A DNA stretch of 64,000 nucleotides from Alteracholeplasma palmae J233 (GCF_000968055.1 NC_022538.1:1337499-1401498), one strand, 5' to 3'. Counted from the stretch's first letter, positions 37,393 to 47,190 are shown. Numbers and translations are program-made. Notes: a model not told the origin generated them from the letters alone.

Positions 37393-37680
37393 TTATTCGC
37401 CTTCTTTCACAATGATAAATCTGATAACATCTTCAGTAATTCTAACAACACGATTGAATTCGTTTACTGCGTCATTATTAGCTTCAACTAATAACCAAAC
37501 ATAGTATCCTTTTTTATGTTTTTCAATTTCGTATGCTAAATCTTTTAATCCAAGCTCTTTAAGTTCAACGATGTTAGATCCAAAAGTTGTAAAGACATTG
37601 TTCATGTCTGAAACTACTTTCTTAACTTGTTCACTATCTAATGTTGGACGGATGATATACATAACTTCGTATTTTTTCAT
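37393..37680 (-). CDS. rpsF: 30S ribosomal protein S6
   Basis: 95 residues with the N-terminal YEVMYIIRPTLDSEQVKKVV strand-helix and the KKGYYVWLLVEA strand. First gene of rpsF-ssb-rpsR. GGAGG is placed seven bases before the ATG. Confidence 0.95.
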   Translation of the reverse strand: MKKYEVMYIIRPTLDSEQVKKVVSDMNNVFTTFGSNIVELKELGLKDLAYEIEKHKKGYYVWLLVEANNDAVNEFNRVVRITEDVIRFIIVKEGE

Positions 37681-37690
37681 CTTTTTACCT

Positions 37691-37734
37691 CCTTATGGTC
37701 TATGGTCTTTAATTTTAATAAAGACAAGGGTAAG
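37691..37734 (-). promoter_or_regulatory. Hairpin in the rpsF leader, possible S6:S18 autoregulatory site
   Basis: GTCTTTA/TTAAAGAC forms a stem inside an outer CTTA/TAAG pair with internal bulges, and the 3' side runs into the SD. Firmicute rpsF leaders bind the S6:S18 complex at a bulged hairpin here. The usual CCG in the bulge is not obvious, so this is a candidate only. Confidence 0.45.
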
Positions 37735-37756
37735 TTAATTTTCTTACGCACATGTT

Positions 37757-37785
37757 ATTATAACATAATAGATACTAAAAAACAA
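37757..37785 (-). promoter_or_regulatory. Promoter of rpsF-ssb-rpsR
   Basis: TTGTTT, 17 bases, TATAAT, with TGT before the -10. Confidence 0.8.
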
Positions 37786-37824
37786 TTGTTATTTTTAGAA
37801 CATTTAAAATTATTATTTTGTTTT

Positions 37825-38301
37825 TTATTTATTTTTTAAGTACTCTTCTAATTTTTCATAGGTGAAAATAATTGCTTGATTTATATTTTCTATTCTAGTG
37901 CTATTTTGATTGAATTTCACTTGATATGTCTTAAATCTCTTTTGATCTTTAATAGTTATATAACCTTCTAATTCGTCAGTTCCTTTATCATATCCAGGAC
38001 CTGCATTACCAGTAATAGAGACACAAATATCAGCATGCGTTAATTCCATTAATCCAGAAGCCATTTGCTCAGAGACTTCGTTACTGACTATTTTATAGGG
38101 CTTATTTTCATCAAAATCTATATGAAGATACTTGTTTTTAGCTTCTACACTGTAAACAACTAAACTTTCTTTTAGTACTAATGATGCATTAGGAATTTTA
38201 ACCAGCTCTCCTGTTAGTAATCCGCCTGTCATACTTTCTGCAAAAGCTATTGTTAATTTTTTATCAATTAAAATTTGTAAAACTGTTAAAGTATGGTTCA
38301 T
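37825..38301 (-). CDS. pncC: CinA C-terminal-type NMN amidohydrolase
   Basis: A stand-alone CinA C-domain of 158 residues. PncC deamidates nicotinamide mononucleotide in NAD salvage. The family motifs AESMTGGLLTGEL (20-32) and ITGNAGPG near 108 are present; the usual (S/C)ESCTGG Cys is Met here. Without the N-terminal molybdopterin-like domain it is like E. coli PncC/YgaD. It follows the protease gene with a one-base gap. Confidence 0.8.
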   Translation of the reverse strand: MNHTLTVLQILIDKKLTIAFAESMTGGLLTGELVKIPNASLVLKESLVVYSVEAKNKYLHIDFDENKPYKIVSNEVSEQMASGLMELTHADICVSITGNAGPGYDKGTDELEGYITIKDQKRFKTYQVKFNQNSTRIENINQAIIFTYEKLEEYLKNK

Positions 38302-38302
38302 T

Positions 38303-39010
38303 TTAGTTTGCCTGAGAACTAAATAATTCTACTAATTTTTCTGCGATATAGTTTACATGTATTGCATGAGAAATATCTGATTCATTAGTATCACGAGATG
38401 TATTCATTCCAATATAAGTCCCCTTACTATCAAATAATGGTCCACCACTATTACCTGGAAAGATAGATGCTGTATGAACAATCCATTTTTCTGAAACTAA
38501 TGATATGATACCGTTTGTAGTCATATTATAATTAGTAATTTTAAGTGGGGTTCCTATTGCTAAAACATCTTGTCCTTTTTTAAGTACAACTTGTGTATTT
38601 CTTTCATATGGAATCAATTCTTGGATTTGATAAATCTTTTTACTATCAAATGTAACGATAGCTATATCATCATATGAATGACTTGTTTGAAACTTATGGA
38701 ATATTTTTCCTTCTTCTATGCTATTACCAATTTGAACTTTAGCTGTTATACCACCCTCTACAACATGTTTATTTGTAAGTACATAATATCTGTTTTGAGA
38801 GTCTATTGTTTCTTTTTTAAAAATAGTTCCTGAGCCTAGACTTGATCCATTCATTTTTTCTATTGCCAATGCTACTGTTGTTTTTTCTAATTTTTCTATT
38901 AATTCTATTCTTTGTTTTTCCGCATCATTCACATAAACATTTGGGGTACAGCCTACTAAAGTAAACACTCCAATAAATAGTAAGATGATTATTTTAACTT
39001 TATTTTTCAT
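38303..39010 (-). CDS. Trypsin-like serine protease lipoprotein (DegP-type catalytic domain, no PDZ)
   Basis: 235 residues. The N-terminal signal has the lipobox LVGC with Cys near 21. The catalytic triad is visible: His in LTNKHVVEGG near 79, Asp in SYDDIAIV near 118 and Ser in FPGNSGGPLF near 190. It stops after the protease domain, so there is no PDZ domain. Predicted to be anchored outside the membrane and to degrade or process surface proteins. Confidence 0.85.
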   Translation of the reverse strand: MKNKVKIIILLFIGVFTLVGCTPNVYVNDAEKQRIELIEKLEKTTVALAIEKMNGSSLGSGTIFKKETIDSQNRYYVLTNKHVVEGGITAKVQIGNSIEEGKIFHKFQTSHSYDDIAIVTFDSKKIYQIQELIPYERNTQVVLKKGQDVLAIGTPLKITNYNMTTNGIISLVSEKWIVHTASIFPGNSGGPLFDSKGTYIGMNTSRDTNESDISHAIHVNYIAEKLVELFSSQAN

Positions 39011-39019
39011 TTTTATACC

Positions 39020-39772
39020 TCATAAACTAAATAGTTTTATTGCATTTTGGGTTGTCACTGATTCTACTTCTTCTACTGATATATTTCTTAATTCTGCTAA
39101 TTTTATCGCAACCATCCTAGTATAAGCTGGTTCATTTCTTTTTCCTCTATATGGAACAGGTGCTAAATAAGGCGCATCTGTTTCTAATAAGATTTTATCT
39201 AATGGAATATTGACTGCTATCTCATGGACATTTATAGCTTTTTTAAAGGTTAAAACACCGCCTATTCCAATATAAAAACCTAATTCTAAGGCCTTTTTAG
39301 CATCTTCTAAACTAGAGGTAAGACAATGGAAAACTCCTCTTATCTGTCCCTTATAAGGTAACAATACTTCATAAGCTTCATGAAATGACTCTCTTGTATG
39401 AATAATAATAGGTTTGTTGTATTTAATTGCTATTTCTATTTGAGCTTTAAAGTATTCTTTTTGTTTTTCTATATTATCTTTTACCCAATAAAGATCAGTA
39501 CCTATTTCACCAACTGATACGACTTTAGGATGTTTTAAGTATTTAGTAATCGTTTCATAAGATTCATTTTCAATGTAACTAGGGTGTATACCGACAGCAG
39601 CGTATAATTCTTCGTATTTTTCTGCTAATTCTACCGCTTTTGCGTTAGTTTCATCATTCATTCCTATAACAATTATTTTACTTATGTTATTACGTTTAGC
39701 ATTATTTAAAACTGTTTCTAGATCTAAAGAAAACTCTTCTATATTCAAATGTGCGTGGGTATCTATAATCAT
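39020..39772 (-). CDS. tatD: TatD family metal-dependent DNase
   Basis: 250 residues, TIM-barrel amidohydrolase fold: DTHAHLN at 3-9, GEIGTD near 92, IIHTRES near 126, HCLTS near 151 and ETDAPYLAP near 200 give the metal ligands. TatD enzymes are 3'-5' DNases acting in DNA repair or turnover. An extended -10 (TGT-TATAAT) precedes it. Confidence 0.92.
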   Translation of the reverse strand: MIIDTHAHLNIEEFSLDLETVLNNAKRNNISKIIVIGMNDETNAKAVELAEKYEELYAAVGIHPSYIENESYETITKYLKHPKVVSVGEIGTDLYWVKDNIEKQKEYFKAQIEIAIKYNKPIIIHTRESFHEAYEVLLPYKGQIRGVFHCLTSSLEDAKKALELGFYIGIGGVLTFKKAINVHEIAVNIPLDKILLETDAPYLAPVPYRGKRNEPAYTRMVAIKLAELRNISVEEVESVTTQNAIKLFSL

Positions 39773-39849
39773 TATATATTCCTGCCTTCTTTAAAGTATT
39801 ATAACACAAAAGTCATCTGTATCGATTTTATTTATTTAGCATTTAAGCA

Positions 39850-39880
39850 TAAAAAAAGAAGGAATTTAACTTCCTTCTTT
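39850..39880 (-). terminator. Terminator of tuf
   Basis: GAAGGAA/TTCCTTC stem followed by seven Ts. Confidence 0.9.
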
Positions 39881-39894
39881 AAAATTTTCTTTAA

Positions 39895-41079
39895 TTAACC
39901 AAGAATTTTAACTACTGAACCAGCACCAACAGTACGTCCACCTTCGCGGATTGAGAATTTAGTACCTTCTTCGATAGCGATTGGGTGAATTAATTCTACA
40001 ACTACTTCAGTGTTGTCTCCTGGCATAACCATTTCAGTTCCTTCTTTTAAGGTAATAATACCTGTAACGTCAGTTGTACGGAAATAGAATTGAGGACGGT
40101 AGTTTGAGAAGAATGCAGTATGACGTCCACCTTCTTCTTTTGATAATACGTAAACTTGAGCTTCAAATTTAGCATGAGGTTTAACTGAACCTGGTTTAGC
40201 TAATACTTGTCCACGTTCAACGTCATCACGTGAAACACCACGTAATAATGCACCGATATTGTCTCCAGCTTCTGCGAAGTCTAATAATTTACGGAACATT
40301 TCAACACCTGTAACAGTTGTTTTCTTAGTATCTTTGATACCAACGATTTCAACTTCTTCACCAACTTTAACTTGTCCACGTTCAACACGTCCTGTAGCAA
40401 CAGTTCCACGTCCTGTAATTGTGAACACGTCTTCAACTGGCATTAAGAATGGTTTGTCAGTTGCACGAACTGGTGTATCAACATAAGCATCAACAGCTGC
40501 CATTAATTCTTCAATTTTTTCAGCCCATTTAGCATCACCTTGTAATGCTTGGAAAGCTGATCCACGGATAACTGGAATGTCATCTCCTGGGAAGTCATAT
40601 TCTGAAAGTAATTCGCGTACTTCCATTTCAACTAAGTCTAATAATTCTTCATCATCAACTAAGTCACATTTGTTTAAGAATACTACTAATTTAGGTACCC
40701 CAACTTGGCGAGCTAATAAGATGTGTTCGCGAGTTTGAGGCATAGGGCCGTCTGCAGCTGATACTACTAAGATACCACCATCCATTTGAGCAGCACCTGT
40801 AATCATGTTTTTAACATAGTCAGCATGTCCTGGGCAGTCTACGTGAGCGTAGTGACGGTTGTCTGTTTCATATTCAACGTGTGAAGTATTAATTGTAATA
40901 CCACGTTCTTTTTCTTCTGGTGCACCATCGATTTGATCGTATGCACGTTTTTGTGCTAATCCTTTACCAGCTAATACGTTAGTGATAGCTGCTGTTAATG
41001 TAGTTTTACCGTGGTCAACGTGGCCAATAGTACCAATGTTAACGTGTGGTTTAGTTCTTGTAAATTTTTCTTTTGCCAT
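39895..41079 (-). CDS. tuf: Elongation factor Tu
   Basis: Delivers aminoacyl-tRNA to the ribosome. 394 residues with [10 protein letters not shown] near 18-27, [14 protein letters not shown] near 81 and NKCDL near 136, followed by the two beta-barrel domains. Codon use is the most biased in the window. It has its own promoter and terminator, so it can be transcribed apart from rpsL-rpsG-fusA. Confidence 0.98.
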   Translation of the reverse strand: MAKEKFTRTKPHVNIGTIGHVDHGKTTLTAAITNVLAGKGLAQKRAYDQIDGAPEEKERGITINTSHVEYETDNRHYAHVDCPGHADYVKNMITGAAQMDGGILVVSAADGPMPQTREHILLARQVGVPKLVVFLNKCDLVDDEELLDLVEMEVRELLSEYDFPGDDIPVIRGSAFQALQGDAKWAEKIEELMAAVDAYVDTPVRATDKPFLMPVEDVFTITGRGTVATGRVERGQVKVGEEVEIVGIKDTKKTTVTGVEMFRKLLDFAEAGDNIGALLRGVSRDDVERGQVLAKPGSVKPHAKFEAQVYVLSKEEGGRHTAFFSNYRPQFYFRTTDVTGIITLKEGTEMVMPGDNTEVVVELIHPIAIEEGTKFSIREGGRTVGAGSVVKILG

Positions 41080-41132
41080 TTTGGATAATTCCTCCTATTT
41101 TATTTTAATAAATAAGTTATACATCATCTTAT

Positions 41133-41161
41133 ATTTTATATTAAGTGATGACTTTTTGCAA
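41133..41161 (-). promoter_or_regulatory. Promoter of tuf
   Basis: TTGCAA, 17 bases, TAAAAT, in the 96-base gap between fusA and tuf. Confidence 0.7.
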
Positions 41162-41175
41162 GTATGTAGTATCTA

Positions 41176-43245
41176 TTAACTACGTTTCTTGATAATTTCT
41201 TCTGTAATTGATTTTGGAGCACGTTCGTAATTTGAGAATTGCATTACGAAGTTAGCGCGTCCTTGTGTATTTGAACGTAATGATGTTGCATAACCGAACA
41301 TTTCTGAAAGTGGTACATAAGCACGGATTGCTACTGCATTTCCACGTCCTTCTTGACTTTCTAGGCGTCCACGTCTTGAAGTTAAGTCTCCAATAACGTT
41401 ACCTACATAGTCATTAGGTGTAACAACTTCAACGTCCATGATTGGTTCTAGCAATACTGGGTTAGCGTTATTATTTTTAGTAGCTTTTAAAGCCATTGAT
41501 GCAGCAATCTTATATGCCATTTCTGATGAATCGACATCGTGGTATGAACCATCAAATAAAGTTGCTTTAATATCTATAATAGGGTAACCAGCAATAATAC
41601 CACCTGGTAGAGCTTCTTCTAATCCTTTTTGAACAGCTGGGATATATTCACGAGGAACAACACCACCAACAATTTTATCAACGAATTCGAATCCTTTACC
41701 TGGATTTGGTTCGAATTTAATCCAAACGTGTCCATATTGTCCACGACCACCTGATTGGCGGATGAATTTTCCTTCGATTTCAGCTTCATTAGTGATTGTT
41801 TCACGGTATGAAACTTGAGGTTCAGCAACGTTAGCTTCAACTTTGAATTCGCGTCTCATACGGTCAACGATGATATCTAAGTGAAGTTCTCCCATTCCTG
41901 CGATGATTGTTTGTCCAGTTTCTTGGTTTGTATAAACTCTGAATGTTGGATCTTCTTCAGCTAATTTAGTTAAAGCAGTACCCATTTTATCTTGGTCATT
42001 CTTAGTTTTAGGTTCAACTGCAATTTCGATAACTGGTTCAGGGAAGTTCATTGATTCTAAGATGATGTCATCTTTTTCTCCTGCTAAAGTATCTCCTGTA
42101 GTAGTTGCTTTTAAACCAACTGCTGCAGCGATATCTCCTGCATAAACTTCTTTAATTTCTTCACGTGAGTTAGCGTGCATTTGAAGTAAACGTCCGAAAC
42201 GTTCTTTTTCATCTTTTGTTGTATTTTTAATATATGATCCAGCAGTTGCAACCCCTGCATACACACGGAAGAATGTTAATTTTCCTACATATGGGTCAGT
42301 CATAACTTTAAATGCTAATGCTGTAAATGGTTCATCATCACTAGGGTGACGTACTATTTCTTCGCCTTCAGCATTTTGACCAATTACTGAATCAATATCA
42401 GTTGGAGCTGGTAAGTAATCTATAGCAGCATCTAATACTTTTTTAACACCTTTATTTTTAAAGGCAGTACCACATAATACTGGGAAGATTTCTACTGCTA
42501 ATGTACCTTTACGAATAGCTTTTTTGATTGCTTCTGGTGAAACTGCTTCACCTTCTAAGTAAGCCATCATTAATTCTTCATCAAAGTCAGCAGCTGCTTC
42601 AACTAATTCTTTATGTTTTTCATTAACAATATCTACTAAGTGAGCAGGTATTGCAATTTCAGTAGCAACTTCATCAGCATTACCATCATAGTGGTAAGCT
42701 TTTAAGTCTACTAAGTCAATGATACCATCAAAGTCATTTTCAGCTCCGATTGGCCATTGTATAGGAACAGCTCTTACACCTAAACGATCATGTAAAGTTT
42801 TTACTGCATGAGCAAAGTTTGCACCTATTTTATCCATTTTATTAACGAATACGATACGTGGAACTTTATATTCAGTAGCTTGACGCCAAACTGTTTCAGT
42901 TTGAGGTTCAACCCCTGCTTGTGCATCGATTACTGTTACAGCACCATCTAATACACGTAATGATCTAGAAACTTCTACAGTAAAGTCAACGTGCCCTGGG
43001 GTATCGATTACGTTAATACGGTGTTCTCTCCAGAATGCTGTTGTTGCTGCAGATGTAATAGTAATACCACGTTCTTGTTCTTGAGCCATCCAGTCCATTT
43101 GTGCAGCACCATCATGTGTTTCACCAATTTTATGGATTTTTCCTGTGTGGTATAAAATACGTTCTGTAGTTGTTGTTTTCCCTGCGTCAATATGGGCCAT
43201 GATACCTATATTACGCGTTCTTGAAAGTGGAAATTGACGAGGCAT
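41176..43245 (-). CDS. fusA: Elongation factor G
   Basis: Translocase of the ribosome. 689 residues with [15 protein letters not shown] near 17-31, [13 protein letters not shown] near 82 and NKMDK near 136, then domains II-V, including the [11 protein letters not shown] stretch of domain IV. Downstream of rpsG by 18 bases. Confidence 0.98.
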   Translation of the reverse strand: MPRQFPLSRTRNIGIMAHIDAGKTTTTERILYHTGKIHKIGETHDGAAQMDWMAQEQERGITITSAATTAFWREHRINVIDTPGHVDFTVEVSRSLRVLDGAVTVIDAQAGVEPQTETVWRQATEYKVPRIVFVNKMDKIGANFAHAVKTLHDRLGVRAVPIQWPIGAENDFDGIIDLVDLKAYHYDGNADEVATEIAIPAHLVDIVNEKHKELVEAAADFDEELMMAYLEGEAVSPEAIKKAIRKGTLAVEIFPVLCGTAFKNKGVKKVLDAAIDYLPAPTDIDSVIGQNAEGEEIVRHPSDDEPFTALAFKVMTDPYVGKLTFFRVYAGVATAGSYIKNTTKDEKERFGRLLQMHANSREEIKEVYAGDIAAAVGLKATTTGDTLAGEKDDIILESMNFPEPVIEIAVEPKTKNDQDKMGTALTKLAEEDPTFRVYTNQETGQTIIAGMGELHLDIIVDRMRREFKVEANVAEPQVSYRETITNEAEIEGKFIRQSGGRGQYGHVWIKFEPNPGKGFEFVDKIVGGVVPREYIPAVQKGLEEALPGGIIAGYPIIDIKATLFDGSYHDVDSSEMAYKIAASMALKATKNNNANPVLLEPIMDVEVVTPNDYVGNVIGDLTSRRGRLESQEGRGNAVAIRAYVPLSEMFGYATSLRSNTQGRANFVMQFSNYERAPKSITEEIIKKRS

Positions 43246-43263
43246 ATTTCAAATTCTCCTTAA

Positions 43264-43734
43264 TTACCAACGGTAATGTGCGAAAGCTCTGTTAGCTTCA
43301 GCCATACGGTGGGTATCTTCTCTTTTTTTGACTGCTGCTCCAGTTCCTGCTGCAGCATCAACGATTTCTTTTGCTAATTTTTCAACCATAGTTCTTTCAT
43401 TACGAACTCTAGCATATTGGATTAACCATCTAAGTCCTAAAGTTTGACGACGTTCTGGTCTCACTTCCACTGGTACTTGATAGTTTTGTCCTCCGATACG
43501 ACGAGAACGTACTTCTAAAACTGGCATAACATTATTTAATGCTTCATTAAATACATCAATAGCTTCGCGTCCAGTTACTTCTTTAACTTTATCGAATGCT
43601 TCATATAAAATACTTTGTGCAGTACCTTTTTTCCCATCTTCCATAATAGTATTCACAATACGTGTAACTAATTTAGAACCATAAATTGGGTCTGGTAATA
43701 CATCACGTTTAACGATATGTCCTTTACGTGGCAC
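43264..43734 (-). CDS. rpsG: 30S ribosomal protein S7
   Basis: 156 residues, with [17 protein letters not shown] at the start and [17 protein letters not shown] in the middle, ending FAHYRW. I take the GTG at 43734 as start: AGGTGA is five bases upstream and it gives the usual MPRKG N-terminus. An in-frame GTG three codons upstream lies within that SD. Confidence 0.95.
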   Translation of the reverse strand: MPRKGHIVKRDVLPDPIYGSKLVTRIVNTIMEDGKKGTAQSILYEAFDKVKEVTGREAIDVFNEALNNVMPVLEVRSRRIGGQNYQVPVEVRPERRQTLGLRWLIQYARVRNERTMVEKLAKEIVDAAAGTGAAVKKREDTHRMAEANRAFAHYRW

Positions 43735-43781
43735 AATGTTCACCTACTTCCTATAGATTATTTTTTTATTTTTTTAATTAA

Positions 43782-44201
43782 TTATTTCTTAACTTTTTGT
43801 CTTTTAGCACCATATTTTGAACGAGCTTGTTTACGGTTTGCAACACCTGTTGTATCTAATGTACCACGTACGATATGATAACGTACCCCTGGTAAGTCTT
43901 TAACACGACCACCACGTACTAACACAACGCTATGTTCTTGAAGTGAATGTCCAATTCCTGGAATATAAGCTGTTACTTCTGTTCCATTGCTTAAACGAAC
44001 ACGAGCATATTTACGTAATGCAGAGTTTGGTTTTTTAGGAGTCATAGTTGTAACACGAATACATACTCCACGTTTTTGTGGTGAAGAGTAGTCTGATTCT
44101 CTTTTTTGTAAAGAGTTAAAACCATAAGCTAAAGCTGGTGATTTTGATTTTTCAGTTTTATCTGTTCTTCCTTTTTTTACAAGTTGTGATATTGTTGGCA
44201 T
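43782..44201 (-). CDS. rpsL: 30S ribosomal protein S12
   Basis: Decoding-centre protein, 139 residues. The conserved [12 protein letters not shown] and [12 protein letters not shown] loops carry the wild-type lysines associated with streptomycin sensitivity. First gene of the str operon (rpsL-rpsG-fusA-tuf). Confidence 0.97.
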   Translation of the reverse strand: MPTISQLVKKGRTDKTEKSKSPALAYGFNSLQKRESDYSSPQKRGVCIRVTTMTPKKPNSALRKYARVRLSNGTEVTAYIPGIGHSLQEHSVVLVRGGRVKDLPGVRYHIVRGTLDTTGVANRKQARSKYGAKRQKVKK

Positions 44202-44202
44202 T

Positions 44203-44300
44203 TGTTGCTCCTTTCTTGAAACACATATCCAAGTGTTTCATTTTTATTTCAAAAATATTATTGGCTTAACAAAGCCAACAGTTCAAAAAAATTTGTGATT
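44203..44300 (-). promoter_or_regulatory. Leader hairpins before rpsL
   Basis: Two hairpins in the untranslated leader: TTGGCTT/AAGCCAA, followed by TAATATTTTT, and GAAACAC/GTGTTTC just before the SD. They could attenuate or stabilise the mRNA; no named family is recognised. Confidence 0.5.
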
Positions 44301-44318
44301 GTTACACACAACATTCTT

Positions 44319-44347
44319 ATTATATATTTTTTTAGTATAATTGTCAA
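44319..44347 (-). promoter_or_regulatory. Consensus promoter of the rpsL operon
   Basis: TTGACA, 17 bases, TATAAT: a perfect match to the sigma-A consensus, the strongest promoter in the window. Confidence 0.92.
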
Positions 44348-44369
44348 TATTTTAAGCTTTTTTTATTTT

Positions 44370-44732
44370 TTATTTTCCTCTATAACAAATAGCATCTAAT
44401 TGAAATAAAAGACCATTTTCTCCACCTATATGAGCAAATTCTGTTTGAATTGATTTTCTTACTGGATATTTTCCATTAAATTTTTCTTTTAATACTTTTT
44501 CCATGATAGGAATATTCCAGATATCTTTGAATAAAATATCCATTTGAACAACACTTTCTAGGTCAAGATTAACCAATTTTAACCTTTTTTCTAAATGTTC
44601 AACAGCACCTCTTACTTGATTTTCAATAGATTGACCAATATTACCTACGCAGTATCCTACAAAAATAAAATCTCCTGCTTCAATCACACCAGAATGAGCC
44701 CATTCTTCTTTTATATCATGTCGTTTAATCAT
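44370..44732 (-). CDS. RidA/YjgF-family protein lacking the usual arginine
   Basis: 120 residues with the trimeric RidA fold pattern (VGYCVGNIGQSIENQVRGAVEHLEKRL, then YPVRKSIQTEFAHIGGENG). RidA proteins hydrolyse reactive enamine/imine intermediates using an arginine in the VxxxRLP strand. Here that strand reads QTEFAHIGG, without Arg at the usual place, so imine deaminase activity is doubtful. I choose the ATG at 44732, eight bases after AGAAGG, over a GTG three codons upstream. It follows ktrA by a few bases. Confidence 0.75.
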   Translation of the reverse strand: MIKRHDIKEEWAHSGVIEAGDFIFVGYCVGNIGQSIENQVRGAVEHLEKRLKLVNLDLESVVQMDILFKDIWNIPIMEKVLKEKFNGKYPVRKSIQTEFAHIGGENGLLFQLDAICYRGK

Positions 44733-44745
44733 TTTATGCACCTTC

Positions 44746-45417
44746 TTATATTTTATTTGAGAAAAAATTTACCATTTTAGGCAATTCTTTTTTTCTTCCG
44801 AACACAAAAATATGATCATTAGCCATTAAGTAGTCAGTACTCGTTGGCGTAATCATTTGGTTATTTCTTTGAATCAATAAAATGTTTACTTTATATTTAT
44901 TTCTAAGATTTAGATCAATTAATGATACTGTTTCAAATGTTTCTGATATCTCTATTTCATAGACATCAAAATCATTTTTAATATTAAAGTAATCTGCTAC
45001 ATTTCCAACAATCTTATTAGCAACTCTCTCAGCAGCAATCGATAGAGGATAGACAACATTATTCACTCCGACCATTTTAAAGACTTGAGCATAATCATCT
45101 TTATCTGCTCTAGCAGTAATTTCTTTTACGCCTAATTGTTTTAATCTCATAATAGTTAAAATAACATGAGATAAGTTTTCCATTTTATCTTGACCAATCG
45201 CTATAATCACATGGTCTGCATTAGATATTCCTGTTTCTTTTAATTCTTTTTCATTTGTAATATCACAGCAGACAACATTATTAATGTATTCTCCTGCTTG
45301 TCTTACCGCATCAATATCTTTATCTATCGCAATTAAATCTATATTAGATTGTTCTAATGATTTTATAAGTTCTAAACCAAATCTTCCTAGGCCTATGACA
45401 CCAATGGTTTTTTTCAT
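44746..45417 (-). CDS. ktrA: K+ channel regulatory subunit KtrA
   Basis: 223 residues: RCK N-domain (VIGLGRFGLELIKSL near 6-20, Rossmann) and a TrkA_C domain (about 140-220). KtrA rings bind ATP/ADP and, in several Firmicutes, c-di-AMP at the C-domain, gating the KtrB channel. The ATG at 45417 has AGGTGA five bases upstream and is preferred to a GTG nine bases earlier. Directly after ktrB. Confidence 0.9.
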   Translation of the reverse strand: MKKTIGVIGLGRFGLELIKSLEQSNIDLIAIDKDIDAVRQAGEYINNVVCCDITNEKELKETGISNADHVIIAIGQDKMENLSHVILTIMRLKQLGVKEITARADKDDYAQVFKMVGVNNVVYPLSIAAERVANKIVGNVADYFNIKNDFDVYEIEISETFETVSLIDLNLRNKYKVNILLIQRNNQMITPTSTDYLMANDHIFVFGRKKELPKMVNFFSNKI

Positions 45418-45426
45418 ATCTTTCAC

Positions 45427-46731
45427 CTATCCTATAACAATTTTTTCATCTATGTAAACTAAGTTACTATTAGATGCTTTTTTAGAATATATTAAATGTA
45501 GAATGGTTAGTGGACCAATTCTGCCAATATACATCATGAGTATTAAAATAGTTTTACTACCCAATCCTATCTTATGTGTGAAGTTTAAAGTCATACCAGT
45601 ATTTGAAAAAGCACTTACTGATTCGAATAAAGCTGTTTGAATATTTGTTTCTTCAAACGCTAATAATAAGAATGTTGAAATACCTATAAGAATCATTGCA
45701 CTTTGTATTAAGACAAAGGCTTTTATTTTAGTTTCATCAGTTATCAATCTTTTATGCGTTAAAGTTTGACTCCCTCTTCCAAATGAAAATAAACTTTTTA
45801 GCATTACATAAAGTGTAGTGACTTTAATTCCTCCACCAGTTGACATAGGTCCTGCCCCAATAAACATCAAAGGAATAATAATTGCTATACTTAAACTTTT
45901 TACTTTAGTTAAATCCACTGTTAAAAAACCTGCAGTTCTCGTATTAATGCTTAGGAAAGAAACTTCTAAAAATGTCATTTGATTTTGTTCAATTAATTTA
46001 AAAAGAACGGTCCCCATTATTAATAAGCCTAATGTCATTTTTAAAGTTATCTTAGTCTGAATACTTAATTTTTTCCATGATCTTTTTTTCATTACTTCAT
46101 ATATAACAATAACACCTAGCCCTCCTAAAATACTTAAGACCCCTGTGTTTATATTAAACAATAGATTATTATGATAATTAAGAAAATGGTTGTTAAATCC
46201 CAATATTTCTAATCCTGCATTATTAAAAGCGGATATGGCGTGAAACGCACTCACACCTATTGCATGATACGTATTGTCCATTGTTGGAATAAATATAAAT
46301 AAATTAATTATAAATCCTATAAACTCAATGATAAAAGAAATCATAATAATTCTTTTCACTAATTTAACGAGACCTTGTAAAGAATTCTGATTTAAGCTTT
46401 CTTTTAAGATTGCTCTATTATTAAATCCTATTTTACTTCCTATAAGTGTCATAATATAAACAGTTAATGTTAAAACGCTTAGCCCGCCTATTTGGATCAT
46501 ACATGCTATAACTACTTTTCCAAAAATTGTAAAACTACTTCCTAAATCTAAAACAGGCGTTAATCCAGTAATAGTTATAAGTGAGGTAGAGGTAAAAAAA
46601 GCATCAATCCATGAAAGTGATCCGTGTTCTTTTAATGTAATTGGGAGTTTAAGCAAAATAGTTCCTAGAATAATAACTGTAAAAAAAGACAAAGCTATAA
46701 TCATATAAGGAGTCATTTTTATTTTTCTCAT
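45427..46731 (-). CDS. ktrB: K+ (Na+-dependent) transporter membrane subunit KtrB
   Basis: 434 residues with four membrane-pore-membrane repeats of the Trk/Ktr/HKT family. The selectivity-loop glycines fall in STSLITITGLTPV, SAFNNAGLEILG, INTRTAGFLTV and SAFSNTGMTLNF. The MFIGAGPMSTGGGIKVTT gate loop is present. Imports K+ for turgor and pH control. The start follows GGTGA, and a structured RNA region lies upstream. Confidence 0.92.
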   Translation of the reverse strand: MRKIKMTPYMIIALSFFTVIILGTILLKLPITLKEHGSLSWIDAFFTSTSLITITGLTPVLDLGSSFTIFGKVVIACMIQIGGLSVLTLTVYIMTLIGSKIGFNNRAILKESLNQNSLQGLVKLVKRIIMISFIIEFIGFIINLFIFIPTMDNTYHAIGVSAFHAISAFNNAGLEILGFNNHFLNYHNNLLFNINTGVLSILGGLGVIVIYEVMKKRSWKKLSIQTKITLKMTLGLLIMGTVLFKLIEQNQMTFLEVSFLSINTRTAGFLTVDLTKVKSLSIAIIIPLMFIGAGPMSTGGGIKVTTLYVMLKSLFSFGRGSQTLTHKRLITDETKIKAFVLIQSAMILIGISTFLLLAFEETNIQTALFESVSAFSNTGMTLNFTHKIGLGSKTILILMMYIGRIGPLTILHLIYSKKASNSNLVYIDEKIVIG

Positions 46732-46792
46732 TTTATCACCTTTGAATTTTACTACTATTTTACCATATTTGCACTACATTAGTATTTGACAT

Positions 46793-47009
46793 AAAAAAAG
46801 AACTTTTTATTTTTATGCTTTAAAGCTCTGCATTATCAGTATGAAGCTTTTTAGGATTTAAGACAAATAAGTGTTGGAAGACACGTGCAATTGCCAAACT
46901 TCATTATTTTTTATAATGCAGAACTTTAAAACATAAATAAATCTAGTTCTTATTACCTAACATAATAATAGTAACGATTAGATATTTTTACTTTTATTAT
47001 TTAGTGTAA
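46793..47009 (-). ncRNA. Transcribed rod-like structured RNA ending in a terminator, upstream of ktrB
   Basis: From a strong promoter (47016-47044) a transcript of about 217 bases would end at a run of seven Us. From 46798 to 46951 it folds as a long imperfect rod: AAGAACT/AGTTCTT, then an A/U-rich segment, then CTGCATTAT/ATAATGCAG with flanking TTAAAG/CTTTAA, then ATGAAG/CTTCAT and a 50-base apical region with a small GTGT/ACAC hairpin. It may be a free RNA (6S-like rods have this form) or a riboswitch-type leader controlling ktrBA. The c-di-AMP riboswitch core is not recognisable. Identity open. Confidence 0.6.
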
Positions 47010-47015
47010 TATTAA

Positions 47016-47044
47016 ATTATACCCCTTTTTTTATTTTTTTGCAA
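47016..47044 (-). promoter_or_regulatory. Promoter of the structured RNA / ktrB leader
   Basis: TTGCAA, 17 bases, TATAAT. A second, weaker extended -10 (TGG-TAAAAT, about 46759-46767) lies between the RNA terminator and ktrB and could serve ktrB alone. Confidence 0.8.
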
Positions 47045-47062
47045 AATTTGCTCTTTAAATAT

Positions 47063-47096
47063 TAAAAGGATTGTGTCTATTACAGGCAACAATCCC
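47063..47096 (-). terminator. Terminator of the small-gene islet
   Basis: GGATTGT/ACAATCC stem with a 14-base loop and a short T-run on the minus strand. Confidence 0.6.
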
Positions 47097-47190
47097 AATT
47101 ATTAGGTTAGTATATTATAAAATTTTTTACTAAGATAAACCTATTTAGTTCATCTTTTTACTTCAATTTTTACTAAATGAATACTAACTC

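Larger units (their letters stand above)
46732..47190. other. Gene-free region between ktrB and the small-gene islet
   Basis: 459 bases without a credible coding sequence. It holds the structured RNA and its promoter, a possible ktrB promoter, the terminator of the 47191 gene, and about 90 bases of plain AT-rich DNA (47097-47190). Confidence 0.8.

Noticed and set aside
46781-47010. c-di-AMP (ydaO) riboswitch upstream of ktrB
   Set aside because: Expected from context but I cannot find the conserved core sequences; left as an unassigned RNA.
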